Of a DNA stretch of 43,641 nucleotides, positions 16,003 to 23,997 are shown one piece after another. Each line of letters begins with the position of its first letter. The stretch's first letter is position 1. The notes beneath the pieces were generated by a model. That model was given only the letters and a program-made list of their open reading frames with translations, was not told the origin of the DNA and searched no databases. The DNA is from WTJY01 sp041568735 (GTDB lineage Bacteria; Chloroflexota; Anaerolineae; Promineifilales; Promineifilaceae): assembly GCA_041568735.1 (NCBI GenBank), contig JBFFZG010000004.1, positions 1-43,641 on the forward strand. The letters run 5' to 3'. The translations under genes and the position numbers were made by a program.

Positions 16003-16656
16003 ATGAAAGAAATCCCCCTGTTCCCGCTGAATACAGTGCTTTTTCCCAATATGCCGATCACCCTGCATATTTTTGAAGAGCGGTACAAGCAGATGATGAA
16101 CCAGTGTATTGCCGACAGCATACCGTTCGGGGTGGTTCTGATTCGCCAGGGAAGCGAAGTCGGCCGGACGGCCGAAACCTATCAATTTGGCTGTGCGGCC
16201 CATATCGCCCAGGTCCAGCCGCTGGAAGATGGCCGAATGAACATGGTCGCCCTCGGCAAAGAGCGATTTCGCATCGAGTCGCTCCACCACGACCTGCCAT
16301 ATTTGCGCGGGGAAATTGTCGAGATTGAACTGGATACGACCTTGAAAGGAGACATCGGCCGGATTACCGATCTGCTGCGGGCCGCCATCACCGAATATTT
16401 AACAGTGCTATCCAGCGTTGGCGACGTCGAATTCAAAGTCGACAAGCTGCCGGATTCCCCACTCGAACTGGCTTACTTGAGCGCCACCCTTCTGCAGGCT
16501 CCCAACGAGCGCAAGCAGGAGCTGCTGGAAATTAATGGCGCGGACCAGCTCATTCGCGAAGTTTACGACACCTGCCGGCGGGAAATATCCATCCTGCGCG
16601 CCATGCTGTCCAGCGAGCAGATGCCGGACAACGATGGTCCCTTTTCTCTCAACTGA
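16003..16656 (+). CDS. LON substrate-binding (LON N-terminal) domain protein
   Basis: A 217-aa protein made almost entirely of the Lon N-terminal domain, with no AAA or protease domain. The signature start is IPLFPLNTVLFPNMPITLHIFE (residues 4-25), typical of the domain. A helical C-terminal part (about 125-205) follows. Proteins with only this domain are common in bacteria, but their function is not settled; they may bind substrate or partner proteins. The frame is open upstream, but the promoter at 15916-15944 and the match of the domain to residue 4 support the ATG at 16003. The ribosome site is weak. Confidence 0.85.
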   Translation: MKEIPLFPLNTVLFPNMPITLHIFEERYKQMMNQCIADSIPFGVVLIRQGSEVGRTAETYQFGCAAHIAQVQPLEDGRMNMVALGKERFRIESLHHDLPYLRGEIVEIELDTTLKGDIGRITDLLRAAITEYLTVLSSVGDVEFKVDKLPDSPLELAYLSATLLQAPNERKQELLEINGADQLIREVYDTCRREISILRAMLSSEQMPDNDGPFSLN

Positions 16657-16671
16657 CGGTCGCACTCCCCA

Positions 16672-17334
16672 TTAGACCAGCCCCAGCTCCCGGGCCTTTA
16701 AGGCAGCCGCGGTTCGATCTCGCACCCCCAGCTTTCCCAGAATATTGGTCACATGATTTTTGACCGTCCCCTCGGTGATGTAGAGTTTGGCCGCGATCTC
16801 CCGATTGCTGGCGCCGGTGGCCAATATCGCCAGAATTTCCAGCTCCCGCTCCGAAAGCGGTTCGACGAGATCCTGGTTCGGATTCCGCCGCGGCCGCGGT
16901 CCGCCGCTCCGCGTCAATTCGGCGATGACCTTCGCGGCGATGGACGGCTGCAGGAATGAATCCCCCCGATAAGCCGCCCGGATGGCTTCGACGAGTTTTT
17001 CCGATGAGACATCTTTGAGCAGATAGCCAACGGCCCCCGCCCGAAGGCCTTCGATAACGTGCTCGTCGTCGTCAAAAGTGGTCAGGATGATGACTTTGAC
17101 GTCGGGAAATGATTGCTGCAGCCGCCGGGTGGCCGCCACGCCGTCGAGGACCGGCATGCGCAGGTCCATCAAAACGACATCCGGACTGGCGGCAGCGGTT
17201 TCGGCCAGGGCCTCTTCTCCATCGCCGGCTTCCCCCGCGATCTCGATGTCTTCCCAGATGGAAAGGAGAGTTCCGAGCCCCTCGCGGAAAAGCGGCTGGT
17301 CATCCACCAGCAGAACGCGAATTTTATGGCTCAT
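16672..17334 (-). CDS. NarL/FixJ-family response regulator
   Basis: A 220-aa two-component response regulator. The receiver domain has D11 and D12, phosphoacceptor D57 (LMDLRMP) and the conserved K107 (LLKD). A LuxR-type helix-turn-helix domain is C-terminal (LSERELEILAILATGASNREIAAKL, about 154-215). It would be phosphorylated by the neighbouring histidine kinase. Its ATG lies inside the kinase's last codons, an 11-base overlap, and earlier in-frame starts would run through the kinase gene. The operon order is deoxynucleoside kinase, histidine kinase, regulator. Targets are unknown. Confidence 0.92.
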   Translation of the reverse strand: MSHKIRVLLVDDQPLFREGLGTLLSIWEDIEIAGEAGDGEEALAETAAASPDVVLMDLRMPVLDGVAATRRLQQSFPDVKVIILTTFDDDEHVIEGLRAGAVGYLLKDVSSEKLVEAIRAAYRGDSFLQPSIAAKVIAELTRSGGPRPRRNPNQDLVEPLSERELEILAILATGASNREIAAKLYITEGTVKNHVTNILGKLGVRDRTAAALKARELGLV

Positions 17335-18559
17335 CGTCGAGTACTTCCTCGCCAGAGGGGAGTGTAGCCATGAGGGAGAAACCGGCTCCCGGCGCCGTCT
17401 CGATTGCGAGCTTTCCTCCGAGCAGCGAAATTCGCTCCTGGATGCCGAGGAGTCCAAAACCCCCTTCCAGATTGTCCGCCCCGCGGCCGTCATCCCGCAC
17501 TTCAAGAGTGATCTGCTCCGGTTGGGACCAATCGAGGGCCACCCAGGCCCGGCCGGCCTCCGCATGTTTGCGGATATTGGTCAGCGCTTCCTGGACTGTC
17601 CGGTAGATCCCCTGCGCCAGCCGCGGCGGCAGGGGTCGTGCGTCCCCCTCGATAGACAGCGTCGTTTCAATTCCGGCCGCTCTCGTCAGCTCGATCAGCT
17701 CCGGCAGTGATTCGGCCAGCGGCCGCAGGTCGCGGCTCTCTCGCAGCATCGAAACCGACTGGCGAACCTCCTGCAGCCCTTCCTGGGTCAGCCGCTGTGC
17801 CTTGTCGAGGGCATCGACCGCCCGCTCCTGGTTCTGAGACAAAATTGCGCGGGCAGCCCCAATCTGCACGTTGACGACAGTCAGGTAGTGGCCCAGGCTG
17901 TCGTGAATTTCGCGAGCCATCCGGTTTCGCTCGCGGATGACCGCCAGCTCCTCGATTTTTTCCGCGTAGAGGCTCAACTTGTGATTGGCTTCGCGCAGCT
18001 TGGCGGCCAGGACTTCGATCTGCATACGGCTGTTTCTCTCGCGCACGGCGATCTGGGAAAAGGCGGCCACGAAAATAACGGCCGGGGAAACGAACAGCGG
18101 GATCTGATAATTGAGCTCGTCATAGGCGACATAGAAAATCGCAGTGGCTGCCGCCAGGCAGACGATCGAAATCACGACCAGCATGCCGATAGAATGTTCG
18201 GCGGCCTGGCCGATGGCCGGTAAAAAGAGCAGCCAGATTTGCCCCTGTGCATCGCCGAGGATCCCGATCCAGAAGGCGAGGCCGTAGACGGTGCCAAAGT
18301 AGAGCAGCTGTCCGGCCAGGCCGGGTGCGGCATCGATCAGGAATTCCGGACGAAGATTGAGGAAACAATAGACGACACCGAGCAGGATCAGGAGCGTGAT
18401 CTCCCACCAGGGGAAAAAGGGGACCCCTTCCCGATTTGAGGCGGCGATAAACATGGTCAGGTAGGCAGCCGCCACCACGACGATGAATGCCAGCGTAGCA
18501 AAGCGCCCCTCAAGAAAATCGGGGGAGGGTTTGCGCTGCCGTCGATCAATCAGCCGCAT
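17324..18559 (-). CDS. Sensor histidine kinase (HisKA_3 type)
   Basis: A 411-aa membrane sensor of the NarX/DesK class. Several transmembrane helices lie in residues 20-172 (about five or six), with no large extracellular sensor domain. A short coiled coil follows (about 178-212). The phosphoacceptor is H219 in REIHDSLGHYL. The ATPase domain includes TNIRKHAEA (N box), DDGRGAD and GFGLLGIQERI (G boxes), up to about 405. It overlaps the response regulator by 11 bases and begins 12 bases after the deoxynucleoside kinase stop, so the three genes are probably one operon. Confidence 0.92.
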   Translation of the reverse strand: MRLIDRRQRKPSPDFLEGRFATLAFIVVVAAAYLTMFIAASNREGVPFFPWWEITLLILLGVVYCFLNLRPEFLIDAAPGLAGQLLYFGTVYGLAFWIGILGDAQGQIWLLFLPAIGQAAEHSIGMLVVISIVCLAAATAIFYVAYDELNYQIPLFVSPAVIFVAAFSQIAVRERNSRMQIEVLAAKLREANHKLSLYAEKIEELAVIRERNRMAREIHDSLGHYLTVVNVQIGAARAILSQNQERAVDALDKAQRLTQEGLQEVRQSVSMLRESRDLRPLAESLPELIELTRAAGIETTLSIEGDARPLPPRLAQGIYRTVQEALTNIRKHAEAGRAWVALDWSQPEQITLEVRDDGRGADNLEGGFGLLGIQERISLLGGKLAIETAPGAGFSLMATLPSGEEVLDDEP

Positions 18560-18571
18560 TTCAGACCTTGC

Positions 18572-19219
18572 TCAACCATTCTGGGGGAAGACGACCTGCT
18601 CGCGCCCGGCTAATTTTTCGGCGATCCGATCGACGACAATTTCAAGATGTTCCGGCCGCCTGACAAAATTGAGGTCGTCGGAAGGAATCGTCAGCACCGG
18701 GCACAGGTCGAATCCTTCCAACCATTCATCGTAAAAGGAATCGAGAAGGGCGAGGTAATCGGCCGAAATACCGGCTTCTATTTCCCGTCCCCGCGCGTGG
18801 ATTCGGTCGTGGAGAATCTTTACCGGCGCCTTCAAGTACAGGAGGAGATCCGGCCGTGGAAGGCCGGTCTCGATGCGATCGTAAACCGCCCGATAGGCCG
18901 CGTAATCCCGATCGGTCAGGTTGCCGAGATGGTGTAGGGCGCGGGCGAAGATATAGGCATCTTCATAGATGCTGCGATCGGCGATGGCCGATTCCAAACG
19001 GGCCGCCAGCAGCTGGTGCTGCTGGGCCCGGTGACCGAGGAAAAATATCTGCAGATGGAATGACCACTGGCGCATGTCCTGGTAAAAATCAGCCAGGTAA
19101 GGATTGTCCTGGACCGATTCAAACCCCGTTATCCAGCCCAGCCGCTGGCCTAGCTGTCTGGTCAGGGAAGTTTTTCCCGCGCCAATATTTCCGGCAACCA
19201 GCACAAATCGCTTTGTCAT
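18572..19219 (-). CDS. Deoxynucleoside kinase family protein
   Basis: A 215-aa kinase of the dGK/dCK family, which phosphorylates deoxynucleosides for the salvage pathway. The P-loop is GNIGAGKT (10-17). DRSIYED carries the base-stacking and catalytic Arg/Glu typical of the family, and the C-terminal ARGREIE forms the arginine-rich lid. Whether it prefers deoxyguanosine, deoxyadenosine or another nucleoside is not decided by sequence. AGGGGAACG precedes the ATG. It is the first gene of the operon with the two-component pair. Confidence 0.88.
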   Translation of the reverse strand: MTKRFVLVAGNIGAGKTSLTRQLGQRLGWITGFESVQDNPYLADFYQDMRQWSFHLQIFFLGHRAQQHQLLAARLESAIADRSIYEDAYIFARALHHLGNLTDRDYAAYRAVYDRIETGLPRPDLLLYLKAPVKILHDRIHARGREIEAGISADYLALLDSFYDEWLEGFDLCPVLTIPSDDLNFVRRPEHLEIVVDRIAEKLAGREQVVFPQNG

Positions 19220-19250
19220 ACGTTCCCCTGTTCACTGTTTGGTGGGAATG

Positions 19251-19279
19251 ATGGTAGCCGAAAGTCTTCTTCCTGCCAA
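19251..19279 (-). promoter_or_regulatory. Promoter of the deoxynucleoside kinase / two-component operon
   Basis: On the minus strand TTGGCA (19279-19274), a 17-base spacer and TACCAT (19256-19251). The leader to the ATG at 19219 would be about 25 bases. Confidence 0.55.
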
Positions 19280-19301
19280 ACAGGGTAAAATCGGGGAAAT
19301 G

Positions 19302-20174
19302 ATGGGAAATTTACCCGCGAACCATCCCCTGCATCGGGCTTTTATAATCCCGCTGGCTCTGCTCTTATCGGGACTGCTGGCCTGCACGCTGCTGACACCG
19401 CCGGACGTCGACCTGGCTGCCCCGGCGACAGAGACGGCCGGGCCCTCCGCGTCCCCAACGGGATCGGCCGCGCCTCCCGTTGCCTTCACCTGGCCGCCGC
19501 TTCCGGCGGCGGCCGCCGCCGGCCGGCCGGAGGGCGCCCTGACACCGGATGCCAGCCCGCCTTTCCTTGGCGATGGGGTGGCTTATGCGACCGAAATCGG
19601 CCCGCAGGAGGTCCTCTTCTTATTCGACCCCCTTCCCGGGGCTTCTTATCTGATTCTCCTCCTGCCGGAGCCCACCCTCGATCCGCTCCTAATCATCCGC
19701 GACGAACGGGGAAGCGAATTGGACCGGATTGATAAGCGCACAACCGGAGAGGCTGAGCTGATCCGGTTCACCGCCGAAGATGACCGCCGCCGCGTCTTTG
19801 CCGTGGCCGGATTCGAAGGGAGCCGCGGCCAGGCAAAAATTGCCGTGGCGCGAGAAGGGGGACCCTTCATCCAGTCCCTGGTCGAGGTCGAGGAAGCGGT
19901 AGCCGAAGATGAATATAACCGGTACGACCTGTCGCTGACAGCCGGGCGGGCGGTCCTGTTCCAGGTTGAACCGGTCGAAGAATTCGACCCCGTGTTCGAA
20001 CTCTACGGGCCGGCCGGCTTTCTTTTCAATCGGGACCAGGGATCGACTGCCGAAGGGGAAGAATATTTCTGGGTGCCAGAGGCGTCGGGGCGTTATGCTC
20101 TGACCGTGTTTGGGTTTGAGTTTTCACCCGGCAGCTACCGGCTGCAGGTTCTCGAAATGGCCACCCCGAATTGA
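19302..20174 (+). CDS. Lipoprotein with PPC-like beta domains
   Basis: A 290-aa secreted lipoprotein. A signal peptide ends in LSGLLAC, a good lipobox, about residue 27. A Pro/Ala/Thr-rich linker follows. Two beta-rich segments (about 85-180 and 195-290) resemble the bacterial pre-peptidase C-terminal (PPC) layout, with a Y/F and GxYRL ending. The function is probably extracellular binding. The frame is open from 19104, but the ATG at 19302 (or 19299) is closest to the signal peptide and has GGGG upstream. It is transcribed toward the next lipoprotein. Confidence 0.72.
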   Translation: MGNLPANHPLHRAFIIPLALLLSGLLACTLLTPPDVDLAAPATETAGPSASPTGSAAPPVAFTWPPLPAAAAAGRPEGALTPDASPPFLGDGVAYATEIGPQEVLFLFDPLPGASYLILLLPEPTLDPLLIIRDERGSELDRIDKRTTGEAELIRFTAEDDRRRVFAVAGFEGSRGQAKIAVAREGGPFIQSLVEVEEAVAEDEYNRYDLSLTAGRAVLFQVEPVEEFDPVFELYGPAGFLFNRDQGSTAEGEEYFWVPEASGRYALTVFGFEFSPGSYRLQVLEMATPN

Positions 20175-20183
20175 GCCGGCCGG

Positions 20184-21008
20184 TCAGGGGTTGATCAGCC
20201 GGAAGCTGGCCACAATTGCCTCGAGTTCTCCGCCGATCGCCGGCTCGTCTTCGGCAGGGACATTGGCCGTCAAAATGATCGTTCGTTCGGTATCGGGAAT
20301 GAGAAACTGCCAGACCGTCATGCCAAACGTCTCGCCAAGGGGATTGGTGATCTCAGCAGTGTAGTGCAGGCGCACAGCCGTATGTCCATCGATTTCTATA
20401 GAATCGGGATCGAGCTCCTCGACCAGGGGGAAATTCGAGCGAATCTGCCGCAGCAGAGAAGCGACGTGATCATCGAAGCTTTCCCCGGCTTTCAGCCGGG
20501 ACGTCACGATATTCAGGCTGGCCGGGTTTTTCGCTTCCTCCTGGAGATCGACCATATGGACGGCGTAGAAACGAACCCCACCGGCAATGAGCTGGCGGAA
20601 GAGTTCACTGGTAAACAGATCGTCGAGCCGGCGATCACGGGCGGCCTCCAGGGCCGGCTCTCCCGCCCGGAATCCGACCAGATCGGCCACCTGCCAGGCT
20701 TCCCCCAGGACCAGAGTGAAGCCCTCCTGCGGATACCGATATTCGATTCGGCCATCCCCCAGGGGAAGAATGACCTGGGGCGGCAAAGGGGTCGGCGTTT
20801 CAATGGGCGCAGGTGTCTGGCTGGCAACCGGCAGCGCGGTCGGCGATGGTTCGGCCGGCGCTGTGACCAGCGGCGGGCTGGTCGGGGTCGGGGCGACCGG
20901 AACCGTCGTCGCCGTCGGCTGGAGTTCCGGCCGGGCCGTGGGCGTCCCCTGACAGGCTGCCAGGATCAAGAGGGAAATTAAAGCGAGCGAAAGTAAAATA
21001 AGACGCAT
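20184..21008 (-). CDS. Lipoprotein, function unknown
   Basis: A 274-aa lipoprotein. The signal peptide ends in LILAAC (lipobox C19). A Thr/Pro-rich linker (about 20-75) typical of cell-surface proteins here precedes a soluble domain (about 82-274) with an alpha/beta pattern (REGF-like YPQEGFTLVLGEAWQV; ending EAIVASFRLI), similar in general form to PsbP/DUF1795-like proteins. I do not assign a function. A good ribosome site, AGGTGAGG, precedes the ATG. It converges with the other lipoprotein after 9 bases. Confidence 0.78.
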   Translation of the reverse strand: MRLILLSLALISLLILAACQGTPTARPELQPTATTVPVAPTPTSPPLVTAPAEPSPTALPVASQTPAPIETPTPLPPQVILPLGDGRIEYRYPQEGFTLVLGEAWQVADLVGFRAGEPALEAARDRRLDDLFTSELFRQLIAGGVRFYAVHMVDLQEEAKNPASLNIVTSRLKAGESFDDHVASLLRQIRSNFPLVEELDPDSIEIDGHTAVRLHYTAEITNPLGETFGMTVWQFLIPDTERTIILTANVPAEDEPAIGGELEAIVASFRLINP

Positions 21009-21074
21009 GCCTCACCTGAAAGGGAATCAATGATCCAGTCGGTATCTGCGGCCACCCCGGCACAAACGGAAAGA

Positions 21075-21080
21075 ATTATA
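21075..21080 (-). promoter_or_regulatory. Extended -10 of the lipoprotein gene at 20184-21008
   Basis: The minus strand reads TGATATAAT, an extended -10 (TGn) with a perfect TATAAT at 21080-21075. No good -35 is seen, as expected for an extended -10 promoter. The leader is about 60 bases. Confidence 0.55.
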
Positions 21081-21122
21081 TCACCCAACCTGATTAATCT
21101 TGAGTCAACTCCCCGCAATTGA

Positions 21123-21164
21123 TATCCTTCTAAGGATAGGTCGGCGCGATTTTCCGAACCGACC
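21123..21164 (+). other. Two adjacent hairpins in the methyltransferase leader
   Basis: ATCCTT ct AAGGAT (21124-21137) is immediately followed by GGTCGG (21139-21144) / CCGACC (21159-21164) with a 14-base loop. A TTGAGT (21100-21105) 17 bases before TATCCT (21123-21128) could be the promoter, in which case the first hairpin overlaps the start site. The purpose is unknown. Confidence 0.4.
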
Positions 21165-21184
21165 GCGAGCTGGAGAATCTGTGA

Positions 21185-21985
21185 ATGCCGAAAGAAACTG
21201 TCCGACGCCAGTTTGGCGACAAAGCCGACGCCTACGCTGCCAGCCAGGTCCACGCGGCCGGGGAGAGCCTGGCCCGACTGCTGGCCCTGGTTCACCCCGC
21301 GTCCGACTGGGATGTACTGGACGTGGCGACCGGCGCCGGTCATACCGCTCTCACGTTTGCCCCCCATGTCCGGCAGGTCGTTGCCGCAGATATCACCCCG
21401 TCGATGCTGGCCAAAACGGCCGAGCAGGCCCGGGATCGAGGGCTCGACAACATCCGGACAGAAACGGCCGCCGCCGAAACCATGCCGTTCCCGAATGGCA
21501 CGTTTCACCTCGTGACCTGCCGCATCGCGCCCCATCATTTTGACGACGTGGCCGCCTTTGTGCGGGAAGCGGCCCGGGTTCTCAGGCCAGGGGGAAAGCT
21601 GGCCGTCGTGGACAACATCGTGCCGTCGACCCGCTCGCACAAAAAGCGGGAGCAGGCGGCCCTGGCAGCGGCCGCAACCTTTCTCAACGCCTTTGAACGG
21701 CTGCGGGATCCGAGTCACAACCGCCTGCTTACCCTGGTCGAGTGGACCTCCTTCTTCACGGACGCCGGGCTTCAAATCGCGGAGGTGGAAACGCTGCGCA
21801 AGAAGATCGACTTCGACAGCTGGGCCGGCCGTATGCAGGTGTCTGCTGAAGACCGGGTCCGCCTCCGCGTGATGCTGCTCCGGCCGCCTAAAATTGTACA
21901 AGATTTTTTGACCCCCCTTTTAGCCGGCGATAGAATAACATTTCATTTAACGGAAGGAATCATCATCGGGGAAAAATCGGCCTGA
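21185..21985 (+). CDS. Class I SAM-dependent methyltransferase
   Basis: A 266-aa methyltransferase of the UbiE/Methyltransf_11 type. Motif I is VLDVATGAGHTAL (about 41-53), the acidic residue after beta-2 is in AADIT, and motif post-I is PFPNGTFHLVTCR. LRPGGKLAVVD gives the later strand. The substrate is unknown; quinone-type or small-molecule methylation is possible. GGAG lies about 9 bases before the ATG. The gene is 43 bases from miaB and probably shares its transcript. Confidence 0.85.
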   Translation: MPKETVRRQFGDKADAYAASQVHAAGESLARLLALVHPASDWDVLDVATGAGHTALTFAPHVRQVVAADITPSMLAKTAEQARDRGLDNIRTETAAAETMPFPNGTFHLVTCRIAPHHFDDVAAFVREAARVLRPGGKLAVVDNIVPSTRSHKKREQAALAAAATFLNAFERLRDPSHNRLLTLVEWTSFFTDAGLQIAEVETLRKKIDFDSWAGRMQVSAEDRVRLRVMLLRPPKIVQDFLTPLLAGDRITFHLTEGIIIGEKSA

Positions 21986-22028
21986 ACGAGCACCCGGCAC
22001 GGCCGGTTTCGCCGCCCCAGGAACGCGC

Positions 22029-23408
22029 ATGAGCAAGAGCTACCACTTTTGGATTACCGGCTGCCAGATGAACTACGCCGATGCCCGGCGAGTGGCGACC
22101 GAACTGGAGAAACTCGGCTATCGATCGAACCCATCGATCGACGACGCCGATGTGATCGTGCTGCAGACCTGCACGGTGCGCCAGCAGTCAGAGGACAAAG
22201 CCTATGGCAAGCTGCACTCCTTGAAGCCGCTCAAGGAGAAATTTCCCGAGAAGACCATCGCCGTCATGGGCTGCGTCGTCGGGGTTCGGGGAAATGAAAA
22301 GCTTGAAGAGACTTTCCCCTATGTCGACGTCTTCATGGAGCCGTCGACGGACGGCCAGCCGCTCGTCGCCCACCTGACCCAGGATGAAGTGGCCGCTTAC
22401 GAGCTGGAGATGGCCGGCCAGATTCACGCCCTCCAGGATGAAAAAGTCATTCTGCCAGAGGACCAGCGCGGACAGCTCGTGGCCGCCCCCGTATCGATCG
22501 TCTACGGCTGCTCCCACGCCTGCACCTTTTGCATTATTCCCCAGAAGCGGGGCATCGAACGGAGCCGGCCGGTTGGCGAAATCGCGGCGGAAGTGCGATC
22601 CCTGGTCAAACAGGGGGTCAAAGAGGTCATGCTGCTCGGCCAGATCGTCGACCGCTACGGGTACGATGTGCCGGACGGACCGGACCTGGCCGACCTGCTC
22701 CGCGTCGTCAACGGAATCGACGGCCTGGAGCGCATCCGCTTCCTGACCAGCCATCCAAGCTACATGACGGATCGGATTCTGGAAGCGGTGGCCACCCTGC
22801 CGAAAGTGATGCCCCAGATTGAAGTTCCAATTCAGGCGGGCAGCAATGTCGTGCTGGAAAACATGAAGCGGGGCTACACTCGAGAGGCTTATCGGGCGCT
22901 GATTCACCGCGTCCGCGAATTGATCCCCGAGGCCGCCATTCACTGCGATATCATCGTCGGCTTTCCCAGGGAGACCGGGGATCAGTTCCAGGAAACCGTC
23001 GACATTCTCGAAGAACTGGCCCTCGACAAGATTCACCTGGCGCGCTACAGCCCCCGACCGGGCACCGTCAGCGCCCGGCGCATGGATGACGATGTTCCCG
23101 AAGAAGAAAAGCGCCGCCGCTACCAGGTGATTGAAGCGCTCCAGAAGCGCATCTCGACGGAAAAAATGGCAGCCTACCGGGGAACCGTGCAGCAGGTACT
23201 CGTCGAAGATTTGCACAAAGGCCGCTGGCGCGGCCGGAATCCCCAGAGTCGCCTGGTCTTTTTTGACGACCCGAGAGACCTCAAAGGACAGCTGGTCGAC
23301 GTCTGCATTCGCCACACCGGGCCCTGGAGCATGTCCGGCGAGGCGGTCGACCGGCCCGCGGCAGAGGCCACCCCGGCGGTCGAGAGCATCCCTCTCAATT
23401 TAATCTAG
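22029..23408 (+). CDS. miaB: tRNA-2-methylthio-N6-dimethylallyladenosine synthase
   Basis: A 459-aa radical-SAM methylthiotransferase that adds a methylthio group to i6A37 of tRNAs reading UNN codons. The N-terminal UPF0004 domain has the three [4Fe-4S] cysteines C12 (GCQMN), C48 (QTCTV) and C82 (GCVVG). The radical-SAM cluster is C161, C165, C168 (CSHACTFC). A TRAM RNA-binding domain covers about 375-440. The GCQMN motif separates it from RimO and MtaB. The ATG follows AGGA. Operon with the methyltransferase. Confidence 0.93.
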   Translation: MSKSYHFWITGCQMNYADARRVATELEKLGYRSNPSIDDADVIVLQTCTVRQQSEDKAYGKLHSLKPLKEKFPEKTIAVMGCVVGVRGNEKLEETFPYVDVFMEPSTDGQPLVAHLTQDEVAAYELEMAGQIHALQDEKVILPEDQRGQLVAAPVSIVYGCSHACTFCIIPQKRGIERSRPVGEIAAEVRSLVKQGVKEVMLLGQIVDRYGYDVPDGPDLADLLRVVNGIDGLERIRFLTSHPSYMTDRILEAVATLPKVMPQIEVPIQAGSNVVLENMKRGYTREAYRALIHRVRELIPEAAIHCDIIVGFPRETGDQFQETVDILEELALDKIHLARYSPRPGTVSARRMDDDVPEEEKRRRYQVIEALQKRISTEKMAAYRGTVQQVLVEDLHKGRWRGRNPQSRLVFFDDPRDLKGQLVDVCIRHTGPWSMSGEAVDRPAAEATPAVESIPLNLI

Positions 23409-23449
23409 ATTTTCTGGCCTATCTTTTCTGGACGCATGCTGTCCACAGA

Positions 23450-23914
23450 TCAGCCGTATTTGCGTTTCAACGCCCGGTCGATCTGCCGGTCGGCATCCCG
23501 TTTGGCAATATCAGCCCGCTTATCGTAGGTCTTCTTCCCCCTGGCCACGGCGATTTCGACCTTGGCCCAGCCGTTTTTCAGGTAAAGACGGGTCGGAATC
23601 AGAGTCACCCCCTTATCCTGCAAAATGCGCTCGATTCGGGCGAGTTCTCGTTTTGAAACGAGCAGCTTCCGCGGCCGCTCCGGTTCGTGGTTTTCCCGGT
23701 TCCCCTGTGCGTACGGCGCGATGTGGCAGTCGATGAGCCAGAGCTCGCCGTTGATCAGGCGGGCGTAGGCTCTTTTTAAGTCCACCTTGTGGCCGCGAAT
23801 TGATTTGATTTCCGTGCCCGTCAGCACCATGCCGGCCTCGATTTCATCGCTGAGATGATAGTCGTGGCGCGCTCGCCGGTTGGTGCTGATGATTTTGATG
23901 CCTGTTTCGCGCAT
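23450..23914 (-). CDS. smpB: SsrA-binding protein SmpB
   Basis: A 154-aa beta-barrel RNA-binding protein that delivers tmRNA to stalled ribosomes for trans-translation. Family features are present: IISTNRRARHDY, GMVLTGTEIKSIR, the central beta-barrel and the basic C-terminal tail (GKKTYDKRADIAKRDADRQ). The length is typical. It converges with miaB and lies 83 bases after the S41 protease on the same strand. No ssrA gene is recognised in the window. Confidence 0.95.
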   Translation of the reverse strand: MRETGIKIISTNRRARHDYHLSDEIEAGMVLTGTEIKSIRGHKVDLKRAYARLINGELWLIDCHIAPYAQGNRENHEPERPRKLLVSKRELARIERILQDKGVTLIPTRLYLKNGWAKVEIAVARGKKTYDKRADIAKRDADRQIDRALKRKYG

Positions 23915-23997
23915 GGGATGGTTCAGAAAGGGAGCGGCTGACCTGAAGGCCGGCCGCTCACCTGGCCGGGGGCCCGTTCGGCGCCAGACCTGGGCCG

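Noticed and set aside
22188..23315. A 375-codon open frame on the minus strand over miaB
   Set aside because: It is the reverse of miaB, whose Fe-S cysteines are all in place; high GC creates long antisense frames.
23915..23997. ssrA (tmRNA) next to smpB
   Set aside because: The gap is only 83 bases and has no tmRNA ends or tag frame.
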